Source of the DNA: Alphaproteobacteria bacterium AO1-B
Lineage (GTDB): Bacteria; Pseudomonadota; Alphaproteobacteria; Rhizobiales; Stappiaceae
Length of the DNA stretch: 64,000 bases
Reading direction: 5' to 3'
Assembly: GCA_001890945.1 (NCBI GenBank)
Contig: MLAX01000001.1
Coordinates: 930,001-994,000 of the forward strand
Shown here: piece by piece, positions 9,908 through 19,634 of the stretch
Position numbering within the stretch: the first letter of the stretch is position 1
How the letters are laid out: every line of letters begins with the position of its first letter
Notes under the pieces: generated by a model
Told to the model about the DNA's origin: nothing
Database searches by the model: none
Seen by the model: only the letters and a program-made list of their open reading frames with translations
Position numbers and translations under genes: made by a program

Positions 9908-10303
9908 TTGGCCGAACCGACTTGGCTGACTTTCGGTCAGGTGACAGAAATTATCGACGTGGTCGGCGAATTATATCCGCGCCATCGCGTCGAGTTGGTT
10001 CGGCCGGCAGAATTGGCCGCTGCCTTGCTACGTCCTGCGAACAGATTTCATTATGCCAGCGAAACCAACCTTTACATGCTCGCCTCTGAGTACATTTATG
10101 GCGTTGGCAAGGCGCATGCGTTGGTTGACGGAAACAAGCGCATCGCGTTTCAGTCTGCGCTTGTTTTTCTTGAATTGAAACGCGTGCGGCTGAATGAGCC
10201 GGCTGACGAATTCTTTGCCGTCTACATCAAGGCTTTGATGGCTGACCGCATCAACATGCAAATGTTGTCTACGGTCTTCTCAGTGTTCTCCGAGCCAATG
10301 TAG
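9908..10303 (+). CDS. Doc/Fic-family toxin (death-on-curing type)
   Basis: 131 residues starting at TTG 9908. The Doc signature is HALVDGNKRIAF at residues 70-81: a catalytic His, an acidic residue, and NKR where AMPylating Fic proteins have NGR. In P1 Doc this type phosphorylates elongation factor Tu and stops translation. SETNLYMLASEYIYGVGKAHAL and the following helix also fit Doc. The preceding 61-residue gene is the likely antitoxin. The gene ends 4 bases before the end of the convergent MFS gene. EF-Tu as target is inferred from the family. Confidence 0.85.
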   Translation: MAEPTWLTFGQVTEIIDVVGELYPRHRVELVRPAELAAALLRPANRFHYASETNLYMLASEYIYGVGKAHALVDGNKRIAFQSALVFLELKRVRLNEPADEFFAVYIKALMADRINMQMLSTVFSVFSEPM

Positions 10304-10307
10304 CTCG

Positions 10308-11543
10308 TCACTCCGCCGCCTGCTGGGCGAGGCGGTCCACGGGCTTTTCCTGGATCGGCCAGTGGATGATGGCCGCGGCGATGCCAAGGGCAATGCCCAT
10401 CCACCAGATGGCGTCGTAAGAGCCGGTTTCATCGTAAAGTTTGCCGCCGAGCCACACACCCAGGAACGAGCCGATCTGGTGCGATAGGAACACAAAACCA
10501 AACAGGGTTGCCATGTATCGCGGCCCGAACATGACGGCGACCAGCCCTGACGTTGGTGGCACGGTGGATAGCCACAACAGGCCCATGAGCGCGGAGAACA
10601 CAAGCACGGAAACCGGGGTCACCGGCAGCATGATAAAGCCGAAAATGACCACGGCCCGGGCAAGATAGATCAGCGCCAGGAAGATCGGTTTGGAATAGCG
10701 TCCGCCGATGTATCCAGAGGCGAGGGAGCCGACGATGTTGAACAGGCCGATCAGCGCAATCGAGGTCGCACCCCATGACGGATCAAGCCCGAGATCAGCT
10801 ATGTAGGGCGGCAGGTGAACGGTGATGAAGGCCACGTGGAATCCGCAGACGAAAAAGCCAATGGTCAGCAGAACAAACCCGCGGGTGCCAAACGCCTCGG
10901 CCATCGCGCTCGTCAAGCTCTGGTCCGCAACAGCCTGATCGGAAGAGGGCGGAGCTGCCTTGCCTTTCAGAGCAATCGCCAAAAGCGGGATCAGGGCGAT
11001 CAGCCCCATGAAAACGATCAGAGTCTGCTGCCAGCCAATGCCGGCAATCAGCGCACCGCCCAGTGGGGCAAACAGGAACTGCCCGAGAGACCCGGAGGCC
11101 GTTCCAATGCCGAAAGCGAGAGACCGTTGCTCCGGCGACACTGTCCGGCCAAACGAAGCCAGAACAAGTGAAAACGATGAGAAGGCGACGCCGAGGCCGA
11201 TGAGGACACCTGCCGAGAGATGCAGCGCCACCGCGCTTTGGGCATCGACCATCAGGAAGAGGCCTGCTGCATAAAGCGCCGCACCAATGGCCATCGCTTT
11301 CCAGGTGCCGAACCGGTCGGCGAACATCCCCGCAATCGGCTGGCCGATCCCCCACATGAGGTTCTGGATGGCAATCGCCAGCGCGAAGATCTCCCGGCTC
11401 CAGTCGCGGGCTTCTGTCATCGGCTGGAAGAAGAGGCCCATGGCGGAGCGGGGCCCGAAGGAAATCAGCGCGATCAGACAACCGCAGGCGATCACCAAGG
11501 GAATGTTGGGGCCATCGCGCCGCGATGTGGATGCAGTTGACAT
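10308..11543 (-). CDS. MFS transporter
   Basis: 411 residues with about twelve hydrophobic segments. The conserved MFS loop between helices 2 and 3 appears as GMFADRFGTWKAM (residues about 71-83), and a similar loop GYIGGRYSKP lies in the second half. The arrangement resembles the oxalate/monocarboxylate branch, but the substrate cannot be read from sequence. It is transcribed divergently from nadA and converges on the toxin gene with a 4-base gap. Confidence 0.85.
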   Translation of the reverse strand: MSTASTSRRDGPNIPLVIACGCLIALISFGPRSAMGLFFQPMTEARDWSREIFALAIAIQNLMWGIGQPIAGMFADRFGTWKAMAIGAALYAAGLFLMVDAQSAVALHLSAGVLIGLGVAFSSFSLVLASFGRTVSPEQRSLAFGIGTASGSLGQFLFAPLGGALIAGIGWQQTLIVFMGLIALIPLLAIALKGKAAPPSSDQAVADQSLTSAMAEAFGTRGFVLLTIGFFVCGFHVAFITVHLPPYIADLGLDPSWGATSIALIGLFNIVGSLASGYIGGRYSKPIFLALIYLARAVVIFGFIMLPVTPVSVLVFSALMGLLWLSTVPPTSGLVAVMFGPRYMATLFGFVFLSHQIGSFLGVWLGGKLYDETGSYDAIWWMGIALGIAAAIIHWPIQEKPVDRLAQQAAE

Positions 11544-11870
11544 CAGTACCTCTCATCGTGAGTTGACGATAAGATACTCCCGTCCGCCAAAACGGCCAAA
11601 CGTGTATTTGTGATGTGTCCATCAATCTTGAGAATGAATTGCCGGTTGAGGCCAACGGAAGGCCGGACCGTCCCGAAGTGCGGACGAACTCCTGCAGGCC
11701 CAAACTGTCCTTTGGTTAGCCGGCGTTGGAAATCGTATATTTTGTCAAGGAATATCAATCGCTTGCGAACTGTTTTTGTGTTATTTGGCAGAAAGTAATA
11801 GATTTTGCCACGAAAGCCTCTTATATAAACTCCGAACGAGCAAAAGATATGGGCGCAAGCCCGTTTTCTT

Positions 11871-11901
11871 TTGAACTTAATATGCTCAAAATGAGTATAA
11901 G
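11871..11901 (+). promoter_or_regulatory. nadA promoter with operator-like palindrome (candidate NadQ site)
   Basis: TATGCTCA-AAA-TGAGTATA at 11881-11899 is an inverted repeat with 7 of 8 matching arm positions. It lies between a -35-like TTGAAC (11871-11876) and a -10-like AGTATA or TATAAG (11894-11901), where a bound repressor would block RNA polymerase. It is about 50 bases ahead of nadA. A NadQ-like regulator gene is present at 19635-20618. The pairing of site and regulator is inferred. Confidence 0.6.
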
Positions 11902-11952
11902 TGTGCATCGGGCCAAAACACCGGTGTTCGAGCCAAAATGAGAGACGTCGCC

Positions 11953-13035
11953 ATGACCATTGCCCAAACAACCGCACCGGTCGGAACCCCGATCAACGAC
12001 GGCCTGACGGCCCTGGATCGCTATGGCAAATTGACCCGTCCAGATCTGAGTTACACGGCTGAAGTTGCGGAAGCGACGGCTCCGATCTACCAGAAGGTGA
12101 AGCACATCATTCCGGAGATCGAGTGGCCCGCCTTGGCCCCAACAATCCACGCGATCAACAAGCTGAAAAAAGAGCGGAATGCGGTCATCCTGGCGCACAA
12201 TTACATGACGCCGGACATCTTTCATGGTGTGGCCGATATCGTTGGGGACAGCTTGCAGCTTGCAATCGAGGCGACCCGCACCGATGCGGAAGTTATCGTC
12301 CAATGCGGCGTGCACTTCATGGCGGAAACCTCCAAAATCCTGAGCCCGGAAAAGACCGTTTTGATTCCGGACATGAAGGCCGGCTGTTCCTTGGCCGAGT
12401 CCATCACTGGCGCGGATGTGCGGGCTTTGCGTGAGCGCAACCCGGGCATCCCGATCATCACCTATGTGAACACGTCTGCCGACGTGAAGGCGGAATGCGA
12501 TATCTGCTGCACGTCGTCCAATGCCTTGCAAGTCGTTGAGAGCTTCGGCGTCGACAAGGTGTTCCTTATTCCGGACAAGTATCTGGCAGCGAATGTCGGC
12601 AACAAGACCGATGTTGAAGTCCTGATCTGGGATGGCGCCTGTGAGGTTCACGAGCGGTTCACCGCGCAGGAGCTGCGGGATTATCGGAAGATCGAGCCGG
12701 AAGTGAAAATCATCGCTCACCCGGAATGCCCGCCCGAAGTGGTCGCGGAAGCTGACTTTGCCGGCTCCACGGCGCACATGATCGATTGGGTGAAGACCAA
12801 ACAGCCGGAAAAGGTGATGATGATCACCGAATGCTCCATGGCAGACAACGTCGCCAGCGAGACCCCGGAGGTCAATTTCATCCGTCCGTGCAATCTATGC
12901 CCGCACATGAAGCGGATTACGCTGGACAAGATCCTCGACACCCTTCTTGAGATGAAGGACGAGGTGGTTGTGGATCCGGTGATAGCCGATAAGGCACGGG
13001 TGGCTGTTGAGCGGATGATCAACTTGAAAATTTGA
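11953..13035 (+). CDS. nadA: Quinolinate synthase A
   Basis: Condenses iminoaspartate with dihydroxyacetone phosphate to quinolinate in de novo NAD synthesis; carries a [4Fe-4S] cluster. Conserved pieces include [48 protein letters not shown] and, near the C-terminus, [12 protein letters not shown]; the three cluster cysteines are expected within these. Two in-frame ATGs are possible, 11938 and 11953; I prefer 11953 because GAGAGA lies 7 bases ahead of it. First gene of nadA-nadB-nadC, with a hairpin and T-run between it and nadB. Confidence 0.95.
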   Translation: MTIAQTTAPVGTPINDGLTALDRYGKLTRPDLSYTAEVAEATAPIYQKVKHIIPEIEWPALAPTIHAINKLKKERNAVILAHNYMTPDIFHGVADIVGDSLQLAIEATRTDAEVIVQCGVHFMAETSKILSPEKTVLIPDMKAGCSLAESITGADVRALRERNPGIPIITYVNTSADVKAECDICCTSSNALQVVESFGVDKVFLIPDKYLAANVGNKTDVEVLIWDGACEVHERFTAQELRDYRKIEPEVKIIAHPECPPEVVAEADFAGSTAHMIDWVKTKQPEKVMMITECSMADNVASETPEVNFIRPCNLCPHMKRITLDKILDTLLEMKDEVVVDPVIADKARVAVERMINLKI

Positions 13036-13072
13036 CCGCTCAAGGTTAGGTCACACATCTTCAAATGAATAT

Positions 13073-13102
13073 CTTCCGGGCTTGGGTCCGGAAGCTCTTT
13101 TT
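13073..13102 (+). terminator. Terminator-like hairpin between nadA and nadB
   Basis: CTTCCGG (13073-13079) pairs with CCGGAAG (13088-13094) around an 8-base loop and is followed by CTCTTTTT (13095-13102). It stands 38 bases after the nadA stop and 32 before nadB. It could lower expression of nadB and nadC relative to nadA, or end a nadA-only transcript. Confidence 0.65.
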
Positions 13103-13134
13103 GGGCATCGCCCAGTTCCATCCAGGAAGGTCCC

Positions 13135-14739
13135 ATGGCCATCTCGACCGATGATTTTGTACCTGCCTATCCGGGCAAGGATGTCGATGACGTTGTCATT
13201 TTGGGCGGTGGTTTGGCCGGCCTCTTCTGTGCACTGAAGTTGAGCCCACGGCCCGTTACGATCATCTCCAACGCACCGATCGGGCAGGGCGCGTCGTCCG
13301 CATGGGCCCAAGGCGGTATTGCTGCTGCGATTTCTGAAAAGGACTCGGTCGAAAAACACCGCGACGATACGTTGGCGGCCGGCTGCGGCATTTGCGAAGA
13401 AAACATCGTCGATCAGATGACCCGCGAAGGCAGCGAACGCGTTCGGGACCTTCTGTCTTATGGCGTGCCGTTTGATCAGGATCTGGAAGGCCGCCTTCAG
13501 TTGTCGCGTGAGGCAGCGCACTCGCACAGCCGGGTCGTCCGTGTTCGTGGCGACATGGCCGGCAAGGCGATCATGGATGCGCTTATTGCCGCCGTCCGCC
13601 GAACCCCGTCGATCCGGGTACTTGAAGGCTATATGGGCGAAAGCTTCATCGGCGAAGGCCGTTATGTGACCGGTGTTCTTGCCCGGCGCCGTGGCGGTTT
13701 GGAACGAATGGCCTTTCCCGCAAAAGCGGTTGTTCTGGCCTCTGGCGGCATCGGCCACCTTTATGCCATGACGACCAATCCCGGCGAAGCCAATGGCCAC
13801 GGATTGGCGATGGCCGCCCGCGCCGGTGCGGTCATTTCGGATGCCGAATTCGTTCAGTTCCACCCAACGGCCCTGGATGTTGGCTCCGATCCCGCTCCGC
13901 TGGCAACCGAGGCCTTGCGCGGGGAAGGCGCGATCCTAGTCAACAAAGCCGGCGAGCGGTTCATGGAAGGCGTCCATGCCGATCTGGAACTCGCGCCCCG
14001 TGACATTGTCGCCAGAGCCATTCATCGGGAGATCCTCGAAGGCCGCGGTGCTTTTCTTGATTGCCGGGAGGCGATTGGCGCCCGCTTTAAAGACGACTTT
14101 CCAACCGTTTTTGCCGCCGCGCAAAGCGCAGGCCTCGACCCGGTAAAGAATCTCCTGCCGGTCGCACCAGCTGAGCATTACCACATGGGCGGCGTCCTGA
14201 CCGATGCCAACGGCCGGACATCCCTCGACAATCTTTGGGCTGCAGGGGAAGTTGCCAGCACGGGTGCGCACGGCGCCAACCGGTTGGCCTCCAATTCCCT
14301 TTTGGAAGCCGTAGTGTTTGCCGCGCGCATTGCGGAAGATATCCAAGGCCTGATGCCGACGCCGCGCAGCGCCTTTTGGGACGAGATGGACGCAGCGCCG
14401 GGTCTGCCGAGCCAGCGGAACATCGAAGAGCGCGATGCGATCACGGTCCTGCGGAGAACACTGTCCGAAAACGTCGGTGTTCTGCGCAGCCGGGAAGGCC
14501 TGCGAAAGGCGCTGGCGGATATTCAAAAAGCCGAAAGCGTCTGTGTGCGCCAGTCCATTCAGAACATGATGGTGACCGGCAAACTGATTGCCGCAGCGGC
14601 GCTCATGCGCGAAGAAAGCCGGGGTGGCCATTTCCGTACCGATTTCCCGGATGAAAACCCGGCGATGGCCAAGCGGTCCTACACGACCTTGAAAGAGGTT
14701 AACGCGCTTGTCGCCGAGAGCCTCGAAACAGCGATCTGA
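13135..14739 (+). CDS. nadB: L-aspartate oxidase
   Basis: 534 residues. FAD enzyme that oxidises L-aspartate to iminoaspartate, the substrate of NadA. The dinucleotide-binding [15 protein letters not shown] sits near residue 20. [35 protein letters not shown] and [16 protein letters not shown] are all typical of NadB and its succinate-dehydrogenase relatives. ATG at 13135 follows CCAGGAAGG. nadC begins 14 bases after the stop. Confidence 0.96.
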   Translation: MAISTDDFVPAYPGKDVDDVVILGGGLAGLFCALKLSPRPVTIISNAPIGQGASSAWAQGGIAAAISEKDSVEKHRDDTLAAGCGICEENIVDQMTREGSERVRDLLSYGVPFDQDLEGRLQLSREAAHSHSRVVRVRGDMAGKAIMDALIAAVRRTPSIRVLEGYMGESFIGEGRYVTGVLARRRGGLERMAFPAKAVVLASGGIGHLYAMTTNPGEANGHGLAMAARAGAVISDAEFVQFHPTALDVGSDPAPLATEALRGEGAILVNKAGERFMEGVHADLELAPRDIVARAIHREILEGRGAFLDCREAIGARFKDDFPTVFAAAQSAGLDPVKNLLPVAPAEHYHMGGVLTDANGRTSLDNLWAAGEVASTGAHGANRLASNSLLEAVVFAARIAEDIQGLMPTPRSAFWDEMDAAPGLPSQRNIEERDAITVLRRTLSENVGVLRSREGLRKALADIQKAESVCVRQSIQNMMVTGKLIAAAALMREESRGGHFRTDFPDENPAMAKRSYTTLKEVNALVAESLETAI

Positions 14740-14753
14740 TTGCGAGTATTTCC

Positions 14754-15614
14754 ATGCCGAGACATCTGCCGGACCTGCCGCGCCTGATGGTGGACGATGC
14801 CGTTAAGGCGGCCCTTCTGGAAGACTGGGGCCGGGCCGGGGACATCACGAGCCAGGCAACCATCCCGGCGACTGCACGGGCAACGGCTGTCATCGCGGCG
14901 CGCAAACCGGGCGTGTTGTCTGGTGTTGCACTTGCAGAAAGCGCATTCCGCCAGACGGACGCCATCCTGTCTTTCGCAGCTGAAAAACAGGATGGCGACC
15001 GGCTTGAACCCGGTAGTGTTGTTGCCCGGATTAACGGGCCGGCTCGCGCGCTGCTGTCGGCCGAGCGGGTGGCCCTGAATTTCCTTGGCCACCTTTCCGG
15101 GATTGCCAGTGCAACGGCACTCTTCGCTGACCGGATTGCCCACACCAATGCGTCGATCGTTTGCACCCGTAAAACCACTCCGGGTCTGCGCGGATTTGAA
15201 AAGTATGCGGTGAAATGCGGGGGTGGATCCAATCACCGCTTCGGTCTGGATGATGCGATCCTGATCAAGGACAATCATATTGCCGTTGCCGGCGGCGTAG
15301 TGGAGGCAATCTCTGCGGCCAAGGCCTATGCCGGGCATCTGGTAAAGATCGAAGTTGAAGTCGATACGCTGGAGCAACTTCAACAGGCGCTTGGCGCGGG
15401 CCCCGATGTGATCATGCTCGACAACATGCCGCCGGAAACGCTTCGTAAGGCGGTTGAGATAACCGGAGGCAAAGCGCTTCTGGAAGCCTCCGGCGGAATA
15501 GAACTGGACACTGTCCAGGCGGTTGCCGAGGCCGGGGTCGACCTGATCTCGTCAGGCTGGATAACCCATTCGGCCCCGGTTCTCGATCTCGGACTTGATA
15601 TCGAAATCAGCTAA
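14754..15614 (+). CDS. nadC: Nicotinate-nucleotide pyrophosphorylase (carboxylating)
   Basis: 286 residues. Converts quinolinate and PRPP to nicotinate mononucleotide. Recognised by LLEDWGRAGDITSQATIP near the N-terminus, NFLGHLSGIAS, CTRKTTPGLRGFEKYAVKCG and HRFGLDDAILIKDNH, then the C-terminal EASGGI and ISSGWITHSAP. These pieces form the substrate and phosphoribosyl pocket. It is the last gene of the nad operon and ends 6 bases before the convergent hupE-like gene. Confidence 0.96.
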   Translation: MPRHLPDLPRLMVDDAVKAALLEDWGRAGDITSQATIPATARATAVIAARKPGVLSGVALAESAFRQTDAILSFAAEKQDGDRLEPGSVVARINGPARALLSAERVALNFLGHLSGIASATALFADRIAHTNASIVCTRKTTPGLRGFEKYAVKCGGGSNHRFGLDDAILIKDNHIAVAGGVVEAISAAKAYAGHLVKIEVEVDTLEQLQQALGAGPDVIMLDNMPPETLRKAVEITGGKALLEASGGIELDTVQAVAEAGVDLISSGWITHSAPVLDLGLDIEIS

Positions 15615-15620
15615 ATTCTT

Positions 15621-16214
15621 CTAGCTCACAACAAGCAGAACGCCGCCCGCCGCCGTTATAGCGCCGATGGCGCGGATGATCGTTTTGGCAACCGGGCCAT
15701 CCCGGCCAGCTGCCACATTCGCACCATGGCCGATCAGCACACCGGCTGCGTGAAGAATGGCCGTTGCGAGCGCGAAACCAGCGGCATAACCGAGCCAGCC
15801 GGCATCCCCCATCTCGCCGCCATGCGCATGTCCGTGGCACATTCCAAAGACAGCGACCAGGGCAACGCTGAGCCAGCTCGGCAGGTTGACCGCTGCTGCC
15901 ACGATCAAACCAAGAATGATCACGGACGCCAGAATAACCGGTTCCACATAAGGAATAGGAACGCTGGCGAGGGACAAGCCAAAGCCAGTCAGCATTGCAC
16001 CAACAAATACAGTCGGCAGCAACCAGATTGCGCGGCCGCCGGCAAGCGCCGCCCACAAACCGACGGCGATCATAGCTAGAACATGATCAAGGCCGAACAC
16101 CGGGTGCGTGAAGCCGGCGGCAAAGGAGCCATGCTCTGCCGGGTCCAGGTGGGCGAATGCGGGCGAAGCCGAAACGGCCACAAGCAGCGCGGCGGCGGCG
16201 AAACGAATACTCAT
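15621..16214 (-). CDS. HupE/UreJ family metal transporter
   Basis: 197 residues with a signal-peptide-like start (MSIRFAAAALLVAVSASPAFA) and about six membrane helices. HupE/UreJ features are HLDPAEHGSFAAGFTHPVFGLDH right after the signal and FGMCHGHAHGGEMG in the middle, both His-rich and probably metal-binding. The family moves nickel or cobalt; no urease or hydrogenase genes are visible here, so cobalt for cobalamin is as likely as nickel. I chose the ATG at 16214 (AGGATCACAC ahead); the longer frame to 16268 lacks support. Confidence 0.88.
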   Translation of the reverse strand: MSIRFAAAALLVAVSASPAFAHLDPAEHGSFAAGFTHPVFGLDHVLAMIAVGLWAALAGGRAIWLLPTVFVGAMLTGFGLSLASVPIPYVEPVILASVIILGLIVAAAVNLPSWLSVALVAVFGMCHGHAHGGEMGDAGWLGYAAGFALATAILHAAGVLIGHGANVAAGRDGPVAKTIIRAIGAITAAGGVLLVVS

Positions 16215-16546
16215 GTGTGATCCTTCATTTGGTCTTTCGGGTGCCCCGGAGTGGGTCGCACCTGACATGCGGATTTTGGGTAACCCTTCGCGGTTATGGC
16301 TGATTCTTTTGCCTTTGAAAAATCAGATAAAATACGAAGGCATTTTGTTTTGATTGGGCACTGCTCTGCGCGTCTGAAACAGTGAGCCATTGTCTTTCGA
16401 TCATAAGTGCGCAGGATGTAAACCACCGACCACTTTCAACGACCGGGCTTGATTTTGAACAATGCGTTGCCCGGCGATATTGCGCTGAATGACCCGCAGA
16501 GGGTCGTAGTCCAGAAGCATCGGTTTCAACTGGCAGGAAGGAATGA
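16215..16546. other. Divergent intergenic region between hupE-like gene and yqhA-like gene
   Basis: 332 bases without a gene. On the minus strand, about 25 bases ahead of the hupE-like start, GGTGC and CCC pair with GGG and GCACC (16240-16262), a short hairpin in the leader. I looked for cobalamin riboswitch landmarks and did not find them. Nothing else stands out. Confidence 0.35.
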
Positions 16547-17047
16547 ATGAGCGACAAGGCGGACGACACAGAAAAAGAAATGGATGTGGTCACGCGCTTA
16601 ACCAGATGGGCTCAGATCCCGCTTCTGATCGGGCTTGCCATAGGCATGATGCTGTTTCTGGTCACATTCTTTGTCGATATCCTGGATGCGGTCCGGACTT
16701 TTGAATTCATGGATCGCAAGAAGACCATCCTGCTGATCCTCAATCTGCTGGACATGGTGTTCATTGCCAACCTGGTGATCATGGTGGCAACCAACACCTA
16801 CAACAGTTATCGGATCCGGGCCTCTGCGCATGGAGAAGATTACATTTTGCAGGGCCAAATGGCCTACCGGCGCATGAAACACCGGATCGTCTCCACGATC
16901 ATCATCATCTCCTCGATCCATGTTCTCAGTGAGCTTTTGGAGTACTCCCAGGCAACCGCGCTGCAAGTGGCCGCCTTGTTTGGCTTTCATTTGATCTTGC
17001 TGGCGACCTATGTTGTGACCAATGTCTTTGAATCCAACGAGAGATAG
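16547..17047 (+). CDS. YqhA/UPF0114 family membrane protein
   Basis: 166 residues with about four membrane helices. It resembles E. coli YqhA: the LLDMVFIANLVIMVATNTYNSY stretch (about residues 65-86) and the ISSIHVLSELLEY segment (about 122-134) are family hallmarks. The function is unknown. It has a polar, acidic N-terminus. The regulator gene that follows starts 36 bases downstream and may share its transcript. Confidence 0.8.
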   Translation: MSDKADDTEKEMDVVTRLTRWAQIPLLIGLAIGMMLFLVTFFVDILDAVRTFEFMDRKKTILLILNLLDMVFIANLVIMVATNTYNSYRIRASAHGEDYILQGQMAYRRMKHRIVSTIIIISSIHVLSELLEYSQATALQVAALFGFHLILLATYVVTNVFESNER

Positions 17048-17083
17048 TGCAGAAGCGCTGCCCCTTGAGACACTGGTCTTGAA

Positions 17084-18121
17084 ATGCCGCAAACTGATGA
17101 TCATCCCGAAGCCATACTCCAAACGGCCGAATTAAGCGGTGCCGCACAGGCGGCATCCGGGGTCACCAGCATCTGTTTCCTGCTTCTGGACAATTTCTCG
17201 CTGCTGTCCTTTTCATCCGCCATTGAACCCTTGCGCATTGCCAACAAGATCATGAAGCGCAAGGCGTTCGAGTATGTGTGTTGCACTCTGGACGGCAGCG
17301 ACGCCCTGGCGAGCTCCGGTGGGATTATGCGGGCGGATTGCGCATTGGATGATGTTAAGTCGGCGGATCTTCTGGCGATTTGCAGCAGCGATGATGTCGA
17401 ACTGAACAGCCTGAGCCCTGCGCACAAAAACCGGATCCGCCGCTTTGCGCACCAGAAAACCCGGATCGCGGGCATTTGTACTGGTGCCTATGTTCTTGCG
17501 GATCTTGGGTTACTCGAGGGGCGGCAATGCACGATCCATTGGGAATATGCTGATCTCTTTAAGGAGCGCTTCCCGAAGGCCAGACTCATCGACAGCCTGA
17601 TCCAGACCGACGATCATTATTTAACCTGTGCTGGCGGAACGACCGCGCTGGATCTGATGATTGGCTATATCGCCGATCTGCATGGCGGAGCGGTTGCCAG
17701 TGATGTCGCCAGCATCGCCCTGCACCAGGATATGAGATCGGGCAGTGAACGGCAGAATACGCTTATGCGGGATGAGCTCTACCTGATCCCGCCGCGTCTG
17801 CGCCGGTGCATTGAACTGATGACGGAAAACGTCGGAGAAACCCTGTCCCAAAACGAGCTGGCGGCGCGGCTCAATGTCAGCCCGCGGCAGCTCCAACGGG
17901 ATTTTCAGCACTATTTCGAATGTTCGCCGCTCGCCTATTACAGCAAGATCCGGCTCGACATTGCTCAGCGGCTGGTCTGCCGGACAGCGATGCCGATCAT
18001 TGAAATTGCGGTGGCTTGCGGGTTTGCCAATGCTTCACATTTTGCAAAGCGCTACAAGAGCTTGCACGGCAAGAGCCCGATCGAGGATCGGCAGGCGAAA
18101 GGCCGGCCCCGGCAACAATGA
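17084..18121 (+). CDS. GlxA-type transcriptional regulator (DJ-1/PfpI domain plus AraC HTH)
   Basis: 345 residues. Residues about 25-210 form a DJ-1/PfpI-like domain (VTSICFLLLDNFSLLSF, then GICTGAYVLADLGLLEG with the cysteine of the nucleophile elbow). Residues about 230-335 form an AraC-type double HTH (SQNELAARLNVSPRQLQRDF, then IIEIAVACGFANASHFAKRY). This architecture is seen in regulators of choline, carnitine and glycine-betaine use such as GbdR and CdhR. No such catabolic genes are nearby, so the target is unknown. Confidence 0.88.
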   Translation: MPQTDDHPEAILQTAELSGAAQAASGVTSICFLLLDNFSLLSFSSAIEPLRIANKIMKRKAFEYVCCTLDGSDALASSGGIMRADCALDDVKSADLLAICSSDDVELNSLSPAHKNRIRRFAHQKTRIAGICTGAYVLADLGLLEGRQCTIHWEYADLFKERFPKARLIDSLIQTDDHYLTCAGGTTALDLMIGYIADLHGGAVASDVASIALHQDMRSGSERQNTLMRDELYLIPPRLRRCIELMTENVGETLSQNELAARLNVSPRQLQRDFQHYFECSPLAYYSKIRLDIAQRLVCRTAMPIIEIAVACGFANASHFAKRYKSLHGKSPIEDRQAKGRPRQQ

Positions 18122-18157
18122 TTGTTGAAACGAGGGGGGTGCCGGAGGACGGCTGGA

Positions 18158-19384
18158 TCAGTTCCAGCCGCCGGCGTAGGTCTTGTAGAAGATGTGCAGG
18201 CCGATCTTGCCGCGCTTCGCCATGGACTTGGCCCACCGCGGATTGACGTAGTCGGCGTGGTAGTGGGTCGACGCATCGACCATCTTCAGGAATTCCTTGC
18301 CGTCGGTGACGTCCCGGGCGATACGCTCAGCCTTCTTCCAGGCGCCTGGGCTTGCGATCCGGTCGCGGATGCCGTCACAGGCGAAAGAGAACTGGCAGCG
18401 GTTGCGCTTGTGCTTGTTCTGATAAACGACACCGCAGATGGAATCCGGATAAGACGGGTTCTTGACCCGGTTCAAGACCACCTGTGCAACTGCAATTTGA
18501 CCCTCTTCGGACTCGCCGCGTGCCTCGAAGTAGATCGCTTCTGCGAGACACTTTTGTTCTTTGCGGGTGCCGACAGAAAGGGGAAGCGGGACCTGGGCCC
18601 ACCAATGCGGATTGTCGGGATCTTCCGCTGGCGGCAATTCCTGTTCGTACTTTGCAGCGCCGAAGAGTGCATCAAACGGCTCTTTGGTTTCTTTCACCGA
18701 ATCTGGCGCATAGGCCGAAACGAGAGAGAAGCTGGCCGCGGCTGCGTTACGGGCCATCATGACCTTTTGAAGGTCAATCGGAGCGCCAGGCTCGAATTCG
18801 TCGGAACTGGATTTTTCATCCAGTGGTTCGGGCTTTACGAAGGCCACCCGCGGCAGGTCTTCATGCTTCTTCTCGGTCGAAATGAGACTGGACATGGCGT
18901 AGAGATTGCCAGCGGCCTGATCCACCATGTGGCGGTCCGGTGCCATCGTGATCTTCCGGTTTCCCTTGGCCGACACATTCGTCTTGATGCCGTCCGGAAC
19001 CGTATCGGGGCGAACACTGCGGGCAATATCCTCCAATCCGAGGATCGGTTTAGCATCGAAATCCTTGTCGGCGGATGTCAGCGTCAGAAGCGGTGCGGAC
19101 GTATGGTCCGGAACCGCCGGGGTCGCAAGATCCAGCATCGGAGCGATGCGGGACGTGAAGTTTGCCGGTTCCAGCGCCAGCATCCAGCGCGGCGTTTCCT
19201 GATGTTTTGCATTGATCAGGGCAAAAATGTCCTGATTGCCGACTTGGCCCTGGAGACCGAAGAACAGCAACGGACTTGCCAGAAGCACACGCGACATCTG
19301 TCGAAGACGCGCACCCATCTTGCGGGAACCTTGGTTTTTGCGAGTAGAAAACCGCTTTACTTCGCGGGACTTAAGGCCAGACAT
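18158..19384 (-). CDS. SleB-type cell-wall hydrolase
   Basis: About 408 residues. The C-terminal 135 or so residues match the Hydrolase_2 (SleB) family: CLAEAIYFEARGESEEGQ, VAQVVLNRVKNPSYPDSICGVVYQN, CQFSFACDG and THYHADYVNPRWAK. SleB enzymes cleave peptidoglycan as lytic transglycosylases or amidases. The N-terminus is basic and then hydrophobic (MSRVLLASPLLFFGLQG), suggesting a signal or anchor. The middle 200 residues are low in recognisable domains. I start at the ATG at 19384; a TTG at 19405 adds seven residues. It ends 36 bases from the convergent regulator gene. Confidence 0.85.
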   Translation of the reverse strand: MSGLKSREVKRFSTRKNQGSRKMGARLRQMSRVLLASPLLFFGLQGQVGNQDIFALINAKHQETPRWMLALEPANFTSRIAPMLDLATPAVPDHTSAPLLTLTSADKDFDAKPILGLEDIARSVRPDTVPDGIKTNVSAKGNRKITMAPDRHMVDQAAGNLYAMSSLISTEKKHEDLPRVAFVKPEPLDEKSSSDEFEPGAPIDLQKVMMARNAAAASFSLVSAYAPDSVKETKEPFDALFGAAKYEQELPPAEDPDNPHWWAQVPLPLSVGTRKEQKCLAEAIYFEARGESEEGQIAVAQVVLNRVKNPSYPDSICGVVYQNKHKRNRCQFSFACDGIRDRIASPGAWKKAERIARDVTDGKEFLKMVDASTHYHADYVNPRWAKSMAKRGKIGLHIFYKTYAGGWN

Positions 19385-19634
19385 ACGCAGCCAACTCCAA
19401 CTCAATACACGCTGTCCGAATACGCCGGATCAATCATCGCTAACGTTGTGTAAACGTCCGCTCTGAAAGACAAGATGTCTGCTTAACCTTGAAAGACCGT
19501 TAATAAGCTTGAAATTGGCAGAATTTCTTGAGGTATGCGGAAATAATCAGCGGCTTATGGTTAATACCGCTGAGAAAAATCAGGATGAATTGACAGCCTG
19601 TGGCCTTGTTGCAGTGGCAAAAGATCTCGGGGTG

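Noticed and set aside
10308..11543. MFS gene as part of the nad regulon (niacin uptake)
   Set aside because: It shares the intergenic region with nadA, but the operator-like palindrome overlaps only the nadA promoter and the transporter does not resemble niacin carriers I know.
16215..16546. Cobalamin riboswitch ahead of the HupE/UreJ gene
   Set aside because: Such genes are sometimes B12-controlled, but I could not find the conserved core pieces; only a short hairpin is present.
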